Assembly: GCF_014203125.1 (NCBI RefSeq)
Contig: NZ_JACHIH010000041.1
Coordinates: 1 to 36,668 of the forward strand
Direction of reading: 5' to 3'
DNA from: Rhodopseudomonas rhenobacensis
GTDB taxonomy: Bacteria; Pseudomonadota; Alphaproteobacteria; Rhizobiales; Xanthobacteraceae
DNA length: 36,668 nt
A program made the translations under genes and the position numbers. Positions 15,575 to 25,386 of this stretch are shown here, piece by piece; position 1 is the stretch's first letter; each line of letters opens with the position of its first letter. Under the pieces are notes generated by a model. It was not told the origin of the DNA and made no database searches. It saw nothing but the letters and a program-made list of their open reading frames with translations.

Positions 15575-15689
15575 CGTCATTCCGGATTGCGAGTTCGAAG
15601 AACGAGCAAGTCCGGAATCGATAACCCCTGCAGGGATTATGGATTCCGGGCTCACTCGCAGCTATCGCTGCTCGTGCCCCGGAATGACG
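15575..15689. repeat. Palindromic intergenic repeat
   Basis: A 115-base unit bounded by the perfect inverted arms CGTCATTCCGG (15575-15585) and CCGGAATGACG (15679-15689), with further pairable stretches inside (TCCGGAATC and GGATTCCGG). This sequence style is common between genes in Rhodopseudomonas and Bradyrhizobium genomes. It lies between the convergent metY and nuoN and may act as a boundary for both transcripts. Confidence 0.75.
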
Positions 15690-15721
15690 GCCTGGGAGTT
15701 TTGAAGCGCCTCAATCCAACG

Positions 15722-17092
15722 CTATCGCACCGCGAGCGCCGAGTTCACCGCGGTGATCAGCACCAGCGGCTCGAAGCCGAACAACATGATCAGGCCGAAG
15801 CAAAAGATCAACAGCAAGCGATCGAAGCGGTGCCGCGGCGCCGGCTCGATGCCGCCGTGGCCGAAAAACGGCGCGGTGAAGAACCGAATGTAATAATAGA
15901 AGCCGAGCGCTGCGCCGACCATCGCGATTGCCAACAGGATCCAGGACTCCGACTGCACCAGCGCCTTGAATAGATATAATTTGGCGACGAAGCCGCCGGC
16001 CACCGGCAGCCCCGCCAGCGACAACAGCCCGACCGACAACGAGGTGGCTTCCAGCGGCCGCTTGCGCGCCAGCCCGCGCAGATCCTCCAGCATCGGCGCC
16101 GGGCCGAGCATCGCCGAGGCGCACAGCGTCGCGGTCAAGGCCGGCGCGTAGATGCCGAGATAGAACAGCACCGCCTCGCTGGTGCCCGGCGCGCCGGACG
16201 CCAGGATCATCGCGATATAGCCGGAATGCGCGATGGTCGAGTAGCCGAGCATCCGCGGCAACAGCTGCTGCCGCAGCGCCAGCACATTGCCGACCAGCAC
16301 CGACGCGGCACCCAGCGTGGCGAGGCCGGCGCTCCACAATGGCTGCGGCAATTGCGCCTCGCTGTTCAGCCGCAGGATCGCGATCGCCACCGCGGCCTTC
16401 GACACTACGCCCGCCAGCGCCGCGGCGCCGGCCGGCGCGCCCTGGAACGCGTCGGGCGTCCACATGTGGAACGGCGCCAGCGAGAATTTGAATGCCAGGC
16501 CAGCCAGCAGCAGCGCGGTGCCGAGCGCGAACAATGGGCCGTGGCCGACCCAGCCGGGAAAATCCAGCGCGCCGGTCTCGGCATAGATCAGCGCCACGCC
16601 GAGCAGTTGCGCCGCGGTGGCGAGCCCGCTCATCACCAGAAACTTGTAGCTCGCCTCCAGCGCCATCCCGGTCAGCGGGAAGGCAAACAGCGCGATCAGC
16701 GACAGGCTGATCAGTTCGAGCCCGAGAAACAGCGTCGCGGCGTGACCGGCGCCGGTCAGCGAGGCGGCGCCGAGCGCGACCAGAGCCACCAGCGCCGGCG
16801 CTTCCTTGGCGACGCCGGCAACGCGCAGGAACACCAGCGCCGCGAGGCCGAACAGCGCCGCATAGGCGGTGCCGTAGCGCGCCAGCCCGTCGTCGGTGAA
16901 CAGCGCGCCGATCGGCGCCGGCGGGACGCCGGCCCGCAGGATCTCCAGCAGCGCCGCAACGGCGAGACCTGTCGCGGCAGCGATCCGCGCCGCCGCGGCG
17001 GATTGAGTGACCGGCGCCAACAGCATCGCGATCACCGCCCCGATGGCGAGGGCCGCAAGCGGCGACAGCGCGAAGAGTTGGGCTGCGGTCAT
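15722..17092 (-). CDS. nuoN: NADH-quinone oxidoreductase subunit N
   Basis: A 456-residue polytopic membrane subunit of complex I, one of the three antiporter-like proton-pumping subunits. Glu126 (FLGLELISLSL) and Lys202 (LAFKFSLAPFHMWTPD) are the conserved charged residues of the channel. The ATG at 17092 overlaps the stop of nuoM by four bases (ATGA); the open frame continues upstream to 18244 but that part overlaps nuoM in another frame and is not real. It is the last gene of the nuo operon, and no T-run terminator follows, only the palindromic repeat. Confidence 0.95.
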   Translation of the reverse strand: MTAAQLFALSPLAALAIGAVIAMLLAPVTQSAAAARIAAATGLAVAALLEILRAGVPPAPIGALFTDDGLARYGTAYAALFGLAALVFLRVAGVAKEAPALVALVALGAASLTGAGHAATLFLGLELISLSLIALFAFPLTGMALEASYKFLVMSGLATAAQLLGVALIYAETGALDFPGWVGHGPLFALGTALLLAGLAFKFSLAPFHMWTPDAFQGAPAGAAALAGVVSKAAVAIAILRLNSEAQLPQPLWSAGLATLGAASVLVGNVLALRQQLLPRMLGYSTIAHSGYIAMILASGAPGTSEAVLFYLGIYAPALTATLCASAMLGPAPMLEDLRGLARKRPLEATSLSVGLLSLAGLPVAGGFVAKLYLFKALVQSESWILLAIAMVGAALGFYYYIRFFTAPFFGHGGIEPAPRHRFDRLLLIFCFGLIMLFGFEPLVLITAVNSALAVR

Positions 17093-18531
17093 GGCAGGTG
17101 CGGCACCAGCGCCGCCTTGAGCGCCGGGCCGACCAGCCCGATGACGCTTTGCGGATACAATCCGACCGCGATGGTGCCGGCGGCCAGCGTCAGCACGGTG
17201 GCGATTTCGCGCCAGCCGAGATCGCGCACCACCGCGGGCGACGCCGCGCCGAAGGTGACCCCCTTCAACAGCCGCGTGCCGTACACCACCGAGACGATCA
17301 GCGTGCTCAGCGCCAGCAGCGCGAACGGCCAGTTGACCTGGAAGATGCCGACCACCACCAGCGCCTCGCCGACGAAATTCGCCGTCCCCGGCAGCGCCAG
17401 CAGCGCCGAGCAGAACAGCGCGAAGGCGGCGGCGAATTTCGGCGCGCTCTGCTGCAGCCCGCCGAGTTCGCGCAGGTCGCGGGTCTGGGTGCGCTCGTAC
17501 AACGCGCCGATCAACAGGAACAGCGCCGAGGCGGAGAACGAATGCGCCACCATCTCGACCACCGCGCCGGCCAACGCGTATTCGACGCCGGCGGCGACGC
17601 CCATCAGCACGATGCACATATGCGCGACGGAGGTGTAGGCGACCAGCCGCTTGGCGTCGGTCTGGCCGCAGGCCACCACGCCGCCATACAGCGCACCCGC
17701 CGCGCCGAGCGCAATGCCGTAGGGCGCCAGCACCAGCAGCCCATCGGGAAACAGCATCGGGCTGAAGCGGAACAGGCCGTAGGCGCCGGTCTTCAGCAGC
17801 AGGCCGGCGAGCAGGATCGAGCCCGCGGTCGGCGCCAGCGTATGCGCGTCGGGCAGCCAGGCGTGGAACGGCGGCACCGAGAGCTTGACCAGGAACGCCA
17901 GCGAAAAGCCCAGCAGCAGCCAGACCTGCATCGGCGTTGATAGTTTGAGTTCGGCGAGCGTGAAGGCGTTGAAGGTCATGGTATCGGCCATCGACGCCAG
18001 TCCGAACACGCCGGCCAGCAGGCCGAAGCCGGCCACCGCGTTGAAGATCAGGAATTTCAGCGCGGCGCTTTCCTTGGCGCCGTGGCCCCACACCGCGATC
18101 AGCATGAAGCTCGGGATCAGCTGCGCCTCCCAGAAGAACGCGAACACCAGCAGGTCGAACGACAGGAACACGCCGATGGTGGCGGACACCGTCCAGCACA
18201 GGCAGGCGTGAAACAGCCCGGAATCCACTTTGATCTCGTGCCATGACGCCATCACGCCGATGATGCCGAGGCCGGCCGCGATGCCGATCAGCGCCGCCGA
18301 CAGCCCGTCGAGCGCGAAGTTGATCGAGATTCCGAACGACGGCACCCAGGGCAGATCGACCTTGGCCAGCCAGCGGCCGTCGTCACCGCCGGCGACGGTG
18401 ACGATCAGAATCGCGAGCGTGGCGGCCAATGAGGCGATCGACACCCAGCGGTCGGCGTCGCGCCGCGACCCGAGGAAATAGGCCGCAAAGCCGCCGAACA
18501 TCGGAAGCAACAGGAGCGCAATCAGCGCCAT
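17089..18531 (-). CDS. nuoM: NADH-quinone oxidoreductase subunit M
   Basis: A 480-residue antiporter-like membrane subunit of complex I. Glu135 (FAFFWEAQLIPSF) and Lys216 (LAFLVKLSVPPFHAWLPDAH) are the expected channel residues, and LVAYTSVAHMCIV is a conserved helix. The ATG at 18531 overlaps nuoL by ten bases, the only junction in the operon that is not a four-base overlap. Confidence 0.96.
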   Translation of the reverse strand: MALIALLLLPMFGGFAAYFLGSRRDADRWVSIASLAATLAILIVTVAGGDDGRWLAKVDLPWVPSFGISINFALDGLSAALIGIAAGLGIIGVMASWHEIKVDSGLFHACLCWTVSATIGVFLSFDLLVFAFFWEAQLIPSFMLIAVWGHGAKESAALKFLIFNAVAGFGLLAGVFGLASMADTMTFNAFTLAELKLSTPMQVWLLLGFSLAFLVKLSVPPFHAWLPDAHTLAPTAGSILLAGLLLKTGAYGLFRFSPMLFPDGLLVLAPYGIALGAAGALYGGVVACGQTDAKRLVAYTSVAHMCIVLMGVAAGVEYALAGAVVEMVAHSFSASALFLLIGALYERTQTRDLRELGGLQQSAPKFAAAFALFCSALLALPGTANFVGEALVVVGIFQVNWPFALLALSTLIVSVVYGTRLLKGVTFGAASPAVVRDLGWREIATVLTLAAGTIAVGLYPQSVIGLVGPALKAALVPHLP

Positions 18532-20489
18532 GACGTCCCCCAGGCAAACAACAGAAGTCCCGCGAAGCCGAGCGCGAGGCCCAGCGATTGATCCCGCACC
18601 CGGCCGGTCTGGATTCGGTGCACATGCTCCCAGGCCCGCCCGAGCGCGCGCGCGAACCGCATCCACAAAAGATCGATCCGGTCGGGATCGAACGCCGCGA
18701 CCACGGCCTTCACCAGCCGCGTCGCCGATGCGACCAGCGCGCGGCCGATCGGATCGCCCGCCACCAGCTTCACCACGTCGATCGGCGGCGCCTCGAGCAC
18801 CGGCGCGATGGCTTGCTCGCCGCCGGGCCCGGCCATGACCTGGCTCAGCTTGCGGAAGCCGCGCACCAGAATGAAATAGTACAGGCTGTCGATGCGGAAG
18901 ACTTTGCGATGCCGCAGTTTGGCCCTGAGCTGGTCGAGCAGCTGCGGATAAACCACCAGATGCCGCGCCAGCGCGACGCCGGCCAGCGGAGCAGCGGCGC
19001 CGAGCAGCGTGGCGATCCACGGCAGTTCGCTCGGCGTGCCGCCGTCGAACCGGATCAGCGCATCGACCAGGAAACCGCTGAGCACCGCCAGCACCGCCAG
19101 CGCCACCAGAGGCGCCCACACCGCGAGCCCTTCCCACGGCGCGATCGATTTGTCCGGGCCGCGTCCCGCGGCAACAAACACCACGCGAAAACTGTAGGTG
19201 CCGGTCAGCACCACCGCCGCGACCGCCAGCGCCCACAGCGGCACGCCCCACAGCCCGCTGCTCAGCACCGCGCCGAGCATCGCCTCTTTGGAGTACCAGC
19301 CGGCGGTGACCAGCGGCAGCCCGGCGAGCGCCGCGGCGCCGATCGCGAAAGTCCAGAACGCCAGCGGCTGGCGGCGCCGCGAGCCGCGCAGCGCCTCGAT
19401 GCCGGTGTCGCCATGCGCGCCATGGCTCATGATGCCGGCGCTGAGGAACAGCAGTGACTTGAACACCGCGTGGATCGCGAAATGCGCCAAGGCGGCGGCC
19501 GGCGCGCCGATGCCGAGCGCCAGCACCATGAAGCCGATCTGGCTCATGGTGGAAAATGCCAGCAGCTTCTTGACGTCGGTCTGCAGCAAGGCCGCCAACG
19601 CCGCCAGCATCGCGGTGGCGAGCCCGAGCACCGCGACGCAGGCCGAGATTTCGGGGACGGCGGCAAACAGCGGCGCGAGGCGCACCAGCAGGATCACGCC
19701 GGCCGCCACCATGGTGGCGGAATGCAGCAGCGCCGACACCGGCGTCGGTCCGGCCATCGCGCTCGGCAGCCAGGTGTGAAACGGGATCTGCGCCGATTTG
19801 CCGAGCGCGCCGATCGCGATCAATCCGGCGATCGGCGCCAGATGCCAGGCGTCGATTGAGCCGACGCCGGCCAGCATGCCGTCGAACCGCGTGGTGCCGG
19901 TCGCCAGAAACAGCAGCATCAAGCCGGCGAGCAGCATGGTGTCGGCGACGCGGGTGGTGACCAGCGCCTTGGTGCCCGCCGCCACCGCCTTCGGCCGCTT
20001 CGTGTAGTAGGCGATCAGGAAGAAGCTACAAAGCCCGATAGTTTCCCAGCCGAGAAACAGCAGCAGCACGTCGGCCGCCAGCACCACCGCCAGCATGCCG
20101 GCGAGAAACAGGTTCATATAGGCGAAGAACCGCCGCAGATCGCCGACCGGCTCCTCGCTCATATAGGCGCCGGCATAGATCATCACCAAGGCGCCGACCA
20201 CCGCGACGGTGATGCCGGCGACCACGCTCAACGGATCGAGCGACATCGCGATTTGGGCGGCGAGCTGGCCGACATGAATGGTCAGGATCGTCACCACCGC
20301 GCCGGTCTCGCAGGCGCCGCCGACGCAGACGATGCCCACCGGCAGCATCAAGAGCGCCGGCACGATCGCCGCGCCGACGCCGACGCCGATCACGACACCG
20401 CGCCGCAAGCGCAGCGGCACCAGCGCCAGCAGCACGAAGCCGAGCAGCGCGGAGACTGGGACGAAGGGCAGCAGGCTCGCCATGCTCAT
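18522..20489 (-). CDS. nuoL: NADH-quinone oxidoreductase subunit L
   Basis: A 655-residue antiporter-like subunit, the most distal of the membrane arm. Glu149 (LGWETIGLCSFFLI) and Lys231 (GKSAQIPFHTWLPSAM) are the conserved channel residues; a long C-terminal part (about 540-655) corresponds to the lateral helix and final transmembrane segment. The length is slightly above the E. coli protein. Start at 20489 (ATG, four-base overlap with nuoK); a second ATG two codons in is possible. Confidence 0.95.
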   Translation of the reverse strand: MSMASLLPFVPVSALLGFVLLALVPLRLRRGVVIGVGVGAAIVPALLMLPVGIVCVGGACETGAVVTILTIHVGQLAAQIAMSLDPLSVVAGITVAVVGALVMIYAGAYMSEEPVGDLRRFFAYMNLFLAGMLAVVLAADVLLLFLGWETIGLCSFFLIAYYTKRPKAVAAGTKALVTTRVADTMLLAGLMLLFLATGTTRFDGMLAGVGSIDAWHLAPIAGLIAIGALGKSAQIPFHTWLPSAMAGPTPVSALLHSATMVAAGVILLVRLAPLFAAVPEISACVAVLGLATAMLAALAALLQTDVKKLLAFSTMSQIGFMVLALGIGAPAAALAHFAIHAVFKSLLFLSAGIMSHGAHGDTGIEALRGSRRRQPLAFWTFAIGAAALAGLPLVTAGWYSKEAMLGAVLSSGLWGVPLWALAVAAVVLTGTYSFRVVFVAAGRGPDKSIAPWEGLAVWAPLVALAVLAVLSGFLVDALIRFDGGTPSELPWIATLLGAAAPLAGVALARHLVVYPQLLDQLRAKLRHRKVFRIDSLYYFILVRGFRKLSQVMAGPGGEQAIAPVLEAPPIDVVKLVAGDPIGRALVASATRLVKAVVAAFDPDRIDLLWMRFARALGRAWEHVHRIQTGRVRDQSLGLALGFAGLLLFAWGTSWR

Positions 20490-20794
20490 CCCTTCAGCCC
20501 GCTGACGGCGTCGCTGTCGTCGCTGCCCTTGCTGCGGCGAATCCGCAGGAACAGCGCCAGGCCGACCGCGACTTCGGCGGCGGCCAGCGTCAGCACCAGC
20601 ACGAACATGCCCTGCCCTTCGGCGTCGCCGTGATAGGCGCCGGCGGCGATGAACGCCAAGGCCGGACCGCTCAGCGCCACTTCCAGCGCGATCAGTTGAA
20701 ACAGGATGCCGCGACGCGCCAGCACGCCGAACACGCCGGTGGCGAACAGGCCGGCGGCGACGATCATCATTCCGGTGAGCGCGGTGCCGGTCAT
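20486..20794 (-). CDS. nuoK: NADH-quinone oxidoreductase subunit K
   Basis: A 102-residue subunit with three transmembrane helices. Glu38 (FQLIALEVALSG) and Glu74 (LAAAEVAVGLAL) correspond to the essential Glu36 and Glu72 of E. coli NuoK. The ATG at 20794 overlaps the nuoJ stop by four bases; the frame upstream of it is part of nuoJ read in another phase. Confidence 0.95.
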   Translation of the reverse strand: MTGTALTGMMIVAAGLFATGVFGVLARRGILFQLIALEVALSGPALAFIAAGAYHGDAEGQGMFVLVLTLAAAEVAVGLALFLRIRRSKGSDDSDAVSGLKG

Positions 20795-21291
20795 TCCTCT
20801 GGCTCCTGGGCGCGGTCGCGGCCGATATGGCGCACGCCGATCAAGCCGGCGAGCAACAGGAACGAGGCGAGCTCGATCGCCCAGGCCCATGGGCCGAACA
20901 GCAAGCGGCCGACGGCTTGCGCGGCGATTGGCGCGGTGTTGCCCGCCGCCTGCTCGCCGATCCCGAACAGAAACGGCGCGGCCACCAGCACGCTGATCGC
21001 CGCCGGCATCGGCCAGCTTCGTTGCAACATTTCGCGCTCGCGGGCGATCGCCTGCGGCGAGGTGCCGACCGCCATCACCACGAACACGAACAGCACGACG
21101 ATCGCGCCGGCATAGACCATGATCAGCAGCACCGCGGCGAACGCCGCGCCCAGCGCGAAGAACGCCGCCGCCAGCGCCAGCAGCATCGCCAACAGATACA
21201 GCAGCGCGTGCACGACGTTGTAGCGCGTCACCGCAAGGGCGGCGGCGATCAGCGCCAACGATCCGGCGTAAACGGCGAGCAGCGGGCTCAG
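20791..21291 (-). CDS. nuoJ: NADH-quinone oxidoreductase subunit J, probable CTG start
   Basis: A five-helix membrane subunit of complex I with the family segment [20 protein letters not shown]. With standard start codons the first choice is a TTG at 21258 (155 residues), but that would begin inside transmembrane helix 1. The in-frame stretch above it, [20 protein letters not shown], completes a normal first helix. It begins at a CTG (21291-21289) that overlaps the nuoI TGA as CTGA, in the pattern of the other junctions, with AAGGGA at suitable distance. Starting there gives 166 residues, the usual length. No ATG or GTG is available in between. Confidence 0.85.
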   Translation of the reverse strand: MSPLLAVYAGSLALIAAALAVTRYNVVHALLYLLAMLLALAAAFFALGAAFAAVLLIMVYAGAIVVLFVFVVMAVGTSPQAIAREREMLQRSWPMPAAISVLVAAPFLFGIGEQAAGNTAPIAAQAVGRLLFGPWAWAIELASFLLLAGLIGVRHIGRDRAQEPEE

Positions 21292-21803
21292 GGTCGTAAT
21301 CCCTTCAAATCAACGGGCGGCGCCTCGTGCTCGGCTTCGCCCTTGTCCTTGCCTGCGATCGCCTTGCCGGCGACCGACCAATAGCGATAGCCGCGCACCT
21401 TGCCTTGGCCTGCGATCAGCAGATCCTGCTTGTCATAAACCAAAGCGTCGCGCCGCCACTCGCTCAATTCGAAATCCGGCGTCAGCTGGATCGCGGCGGT
21501 CGGACAGGCCTCCTCGCAATAGCCGCAGAAGATGCAGCGCGCAAAATTGATTCGGAAGTGCTCCGGATACCAGCGGCCGTCCTCGGCCACGGCTTTCGAC
21601 AGGTCGATGCAGCCGACCGGACAGGCCACCGCGCAGAGGTTACAGGCGACGCAGCGCTCCTGGCCGTCGGGATCGCGGGTGAGCACGATGCGACCGCGGC
21701 TGCGCGGCGGCAGTTTCGGCTTCACCTCGGGATATTGCACCGTGACGGTCTTGGCCGCGAGCTTGCGGCCGACGCGGAATAGCGCTTCCAGCCAGCCGAT
21801 CAT
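21288..21803 (-). CDS. nuoI: NADH-quinone oxidoreductase subunit I (two 4Fe-4S clusters)
   Basis: A 171-residue ferredoxin-like subunit of the peripheral arm that passes electrons towards NuoB. Two cluster motifs are complete: Cys51, 54, 57 with Cys100, and Cys90, 93, 96 with Cys61 (in [12 protein letters not shown] and [12 protein letters not shown]), binding N6a and N6b. The N-terminal amphipathic stretch (1-25) would lie on the membrane. ATG at 21803, four-base overlap with nuoH. Confidence 0.96.
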   Translation of the reverse strand: MIGWLEALFRVGRKLAAKTVTVQYPEVKPKLPPRSRGRIVLTRDPDGQERCVACNLCAVACPVGCIDLSKAVAEDGRWYPEHFRINFARCIFCGYCEEACPTAAIQLTPDFELSEWRRDALVYDKQDLLIAGQGKVRGYRYWSVAGKAIAGKDKGEAEHEAPPVDLKGLRP

Positions 21804-22774
21804 GGCGCGCTCCTTGCTACCACGATGAGCCCGGTGAGCAGCAGATTGCCGAGCGCCAGCGGCAGCGCGATCTTCCAGGCGAACCGCACCAATTGATCGT
21901 AGCGCGGCCGCGGCAGCGTGGCGCGGATCCAGATGAAAATCAGCGCGATGACGCCGACCTTGAGCCCGAACCAGATCGGCCCGGGCAACCAGGGCCCGAG
22001 CAGCCAGGGCCCGAGCCAGCCGCCGAAGAACAGCGTCACCGCCAATGATGCAACCAGCAGCACCGCGAGATATTCGCCGAGGAAGAACAACCCGAACGAC
22101 ATCCCGGTGTATTCGGTGAGATAGCCGGCGACCAGATCGTTCTCGGATTCCGGCAGATCGAACGGCAGCCGATGCGCCGCGGCGACGCCGGCGATGCAGA
22201 ACAGCGCCGCGCCGAACGGCTGCAGCAGCACGAACCAGACATCGCGCTGCGCGTGCACGATCTCGGTCAGTGACAGGCTGCCGGCGAGCATCACCACGCC
22301 GAGCAGCGACAGCCCAAGAAACGTCTCATAGGCCAGCATCTGCGCCGCGGCGCGCAGCCCCCCCATCAGCGCAAAACGGCTGTTCGAGGCCAAAGCGCCG
22401 AGCACCACGCCGTAGACCGTGAGCCCCATCATGCCGAGCAGGAACATCACGCCGACGTCGATATTCGCCAGCGACAGCCCGTCGCCGAACGCCACCACGC
22501 CGAAGCCGGCGAGCACCGGCGTCGCCGCCACCATCGGGGCCAGGATATAGGCGACGCGATCCGCACCCGGCGGCGGCCGGTCCTCCTTGGTCAGAATCTT
22601 CACGGTGTCGGCGACCCATTGCAGGAAGCCGAACGGCCCGACCCGATTGGGCCCGAGCCGCTCCTGCACGAAGCCGAGCACGCGGCGCTCCACCCAGGTG
22701 AAGGTGCCGGCCACCACCAGCAGCACCATGATCAGCATGGTTGAGATGATCGCGGTCAGCGTCATGCCGATCAT
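21800..22774 (-). CDS. nuoH: NADH-quinone oxidoreductase subunit H
   Basis: A 324-residue membrane subunit that forms part of the quinone site. Characteristic segments are [20 protein letters not shown], the charged loop [20 protein letters not shown] and the C-terminal [18 protein letters not shown]. The ATG at 22774 overlaps the nuoG stop by four bases; another ATG three codons later is possible. Confidence 0.96.
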   Translation of the reverse strand: MIGMTLTAIISTMLIMVLLVVAGTFTWVERRVLGFVQERLGPNRVGPFGFLQWVADTVKILTKEDRPPPGADRVAYILAPMVAATPVLAGFGVVAFGDGLSLANIDVGVMFLLGMMGLTVYGVVLGALASNSRFALMGGLRAAAQMLAYETFLGLSLLGVVMLAGSLSLTEIVHAQRDVWFVLLQPFGAALFCIAGVAAAHRLPFDLPESENDLVAGYLTEYTGMSFGLFFLGEYLAVLLVASLAVTLFFGGWLGPWLLGPWLPGPIWFGLKVGVIALIFIWIRATLPRPRYDQLVRFAWKIALPLALGNLLLTGLIVVARSAP

Positions 22775-25386
22775 CGCGCGGCCTCCACCACAACGCGGCG
22801 CAGCGGCCCGCGCGGCAGCAACTTGCCGACGCTGACCGCGACCACGCCGCGCGCCAACTTCGGCTCCAGCGTCAGCGGCGCGGCACAGGCAACGCCGTCG
22901 AGCATCACTGACGCGCATTCGGCGAGGCCGAGTGCTGCGGCGTCGTCCGGATGCAACAGCAGCCGCGGCGCCGGCGCCCGCGCCGCCAGCAGCGCGCTGG
23001 CGCGGCCGGTCTCTGAGCCGGAGAACACGTCGTCAAGCGGCACCAGCAGCGGGCCGTGGCCGTCGATCGGCGCGAATGGCGCAGCCGGCGACAACGCGGC
23101 GTCGCCTTGCTTGAACAGCCGCGCGCCGGGATCGCCGCCGCGCAACGGCCCGCCGATCTCTTCCTCGAACCGCGTCACCGCGTTGGCGGAATGCAAGCCG
23201 TGGGTCTCGTAGCCGGTCAAAAGCGCCGCCGGCACGTCGGCGCCGCGGGCGCCCTCCATGCCGAAGCTGAGCGGCGAATCCGGATCGGGCTTCGGCGTCG
23301 CCGCGGGATCGCGTCCGGCGCGATCATCCGCGGTGTGCGCCGACAAGGGCCGCGGCGCGCGGGCGATCTTGCCATGGGCGCAGGAGCACGACGCATCGGG
23401 CGCGGCGCCGACAACGCCGACGAGCTCCGGCTGGTCGGCGATGAGGTCTTTGATGATCGCATCCAGCGTGGCCCAGTCGCCGGCGCCGAGCGCCGCCAAC
23501 CTGCGCCACGACGCGGGGGCATACTCCTGCGGCTGCACCGCGGCGAAGAAACGCTGCGCGCGGCCTTCGTAGTTCACAAACGTGCCGGCGGACTCGCTGA
23601 ACGCCGCCACCGGCAAGGCCACGTCGGCGCGGGCCGAAATTTCGGTGGTGAGCGCGTCGAGCGCCACCACGGTTGTCGCGGCGGCGAACAGGCGATCCAC
23701 CGCGCCGCGCGGCGCGCGTTCGAACAGCTCGTTTTCCAGCACGATGACGTTGCGCGCGACGTCGGCCTCGAGCGCAGCCGCCGCGGCCTCGACGCCGTCA
23801 CCGCCGAGCAGCGCCAAGCCGAGGCTATTGGCCTCCGGCGCGATCAGCACGATCCGCGCTTTCGTGCCCAATGCTGCGACAATCGCGGCGGCCGCCTCGA
23901 CGATCTGCGCGGCACCCAGGCTCGCGCCTGCGATGATCAGCGGACGCTCTGACGCCGCCAGGACATTGGCGATGTTGACAGCCTTATTCGGCGCGTCGCC
24001 GCCGGCCAACGCCGTAGCCACCGCGTCGCCGAACGCCGCGATGCTCAAGGGATCAAGCCGCAGGCTCAGCGAAGCCACGTCGTCGAGCGCGTCGGGTGCC
24101 GGCGTAGCCAGCACGATCGGGCTGCGGCGGCCTTCGCCGGCGGTGCGCACCGCCTGGTCGAGCCAATGCGCCACACCCTTTTGCGTCGCGAGCGCGCGTT
24201 CGGCGCCGCGCGCGGTCTGCCGCAGCGAAAGAGCAATCCGCGGCGCGACGTTGGTCAGGTCTTCGCCGAGCACCAGCACGGCGTCGCACGCCTCGATCTC
24301 GGAGAGCGTCGCGATCTGCCCCGGACCGGCGCGCAGGATTTCAACGATGCGGCGGACCAGCTTCGCCTCGGCATCGGACACGCCGGCGAAGAAGCGTTCG
24401 GCGCCGACCAGCTTGCGCAGCGCGTAGTTCGCCTCCAGCGAGGCGCGCGGCGAACCGATGCCGATCGCGCCCTGTTCGATCGCCGCGCGTGCAGCCACCA
24501 CCGCGTCGTGCTCGCTGACGACCGCACCCGCGATCTGCGGCGCCGTGAACCGTTGCGGCGACACCACATGCAGCGGCCCGAACCGGCCGCGGTCGCACAG
24601 GAAGTAACCGTTCAGCGCGCCGTGATAGCGGTTCTGCACCCGGCGCACGCGGCCGTCGCGCTCGCTGACGAACAGATTGCAGCCGACCGCGCAATGCGGA
24701 CAGATCGAGGGCGCCGCGCGCATATCCCATTTGCGGGCGTAGTCGTGCGACCAGCCCTTGTCGTTGAACACCCCGGTCGGACAGACCTCGGCGAGATTGC
24801 CGGCGAACGGGCTTTCCAGCACGCCGTCCTCGGCGCGGCCGAAATACACGTTGTCATGGGCACCGAACGCATCGAGGTCGCGGCCGCCGGCATAATCGCG
24901 ATAGAACCGGGTGCAGCGATAGCAGGCGATGCAGCGGTTCATCTCGTGGGTCAGAAGTGGCCCGAGATCCTGGTTGCGATGGGTGCGCTTGTCGAAGCGA
25001 TAGCGGCGCTCATTGTGGCCGGTCGCCACCGTCATATCCTGCAAGTGACAAGAGCCGGCCTCCTCGCACACCGGGCAATCATGCGGATGGTTGACCATCA
25101 ACCACTCGATCACCCGGGCGCGGAAGTTCGATGCTTCCGGATCGGCGACCGAGACCCGCAAGCCGTCGGTGGCCGGCGTCATGCACGACATCACGATCTT
25201 GCCGGTCGCGTCGTCGGGGCCGGAATAGACCCGCACCGCGCATTGCCGGCAGGCGCCGAGCGAACCCAGCGCGCCGTGCCAACAGAAATACGGCACGTCG
25301 ATGCCGTGCGACAAGCACACCGACAACAGATCGTCGCCGGCCTTGGCCTCGATGATGCGGCCGTCGATTTCGATTCTGACGCTCAT
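22771..25386 (-). CDS. nuoG: NADH-quinone oxidoreductase subunit G, with extra N7 cluster
   Basis: An 871-residue iron-sulphur subunit of the NADH module. 2Fe-2S N1b: Cys35, 46, 49, 68. N5: His100 with Cys104, 107, 113. N4: Cys152, 155, 158, 202. A fourth motif, Cys229, 232, 236 and 264 (spacing C-x2-C-x3-C-x27-C), is the N7 site found in E. coli-type enzymes and lost from most alphaproteobacterial and mitochondrial ones. The remainder is a molybdopterin-oxidoreductase-like domain without cofactor. Residues around 660-700 are a low-complexity linker rich in Ala, Pro and Asp. ATG at 25386, four-base overlap with nuoF. Confidence 0.95.
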   Translation of the reverse strand: MSVRIEIDGRIIEAKAGDDLLSVCLSHGIDVPYFCWHGALGSLGACRQCAVRVYSGPDDATGKIVMSCMTPATDGLRVSVADPEASNFRARVIEWLMVNHPHDCPVCEEAGSCHLQDMTVATGHNERRYRFDKRTHRNQDLGPLLTHEMNRCIACYRCTRFYRDYAGGRDLDAFGAHDNVYFGRAEDGVLESPFAGNLAEVCPTGVFNDKGWSHDYARKWDMRAAPSICPHCAVGCNLFVSERDGRVRRVQNRYHGALNGYFLCDRGRFGPLHVVSPQRFTAPQIAGAVVSEHDAVVAARAAIEQGAIGIGSPRASLEANYALRKLVGAERFFAGVSDAEAKLVRRIVEILRAGPGQIATLSEIEACDAVLVLGEDLTNVAPRIALSLRQTARGAERALATQKGVAHWLDQAVRTAGEGRRSPIVLATPAPDALDDVASLSLRLDPLSIAAFGDAVATALAGGDAPNKAVNIANVLAASERPLIIAGASLGAAQIVEAAAAIVAALGTKARIVLIAPEANSLGLALLGGDGVEAAAAALEADVARNVIVLENELFERAPRGAVDRLFAAATTVVALDALTTEISARADVALPVAAFSESAGTFVNYEGRAQRFFAAVQPQEYAPASWRRLAALGAGDWATLDAIIKDLIADQPELVGVVGAAPDASCSCAHGKIARAPRPLSAHTADDRAGRDPAATPKPDPDSPLSFGMEGARGADVPAALLTGYETHGLHSANAVTRFEEEIGGPLRGGDPGARLFKQGDAALSPAAPFAPIDGHGPLLVPLDDVFSGSETGRASALLAARAPAPRLLLHPDDAAALGLAECASVMLDGVACAAPLTLEPKLARGVVAVSVGKLLPRGPLRRVVVEAAR

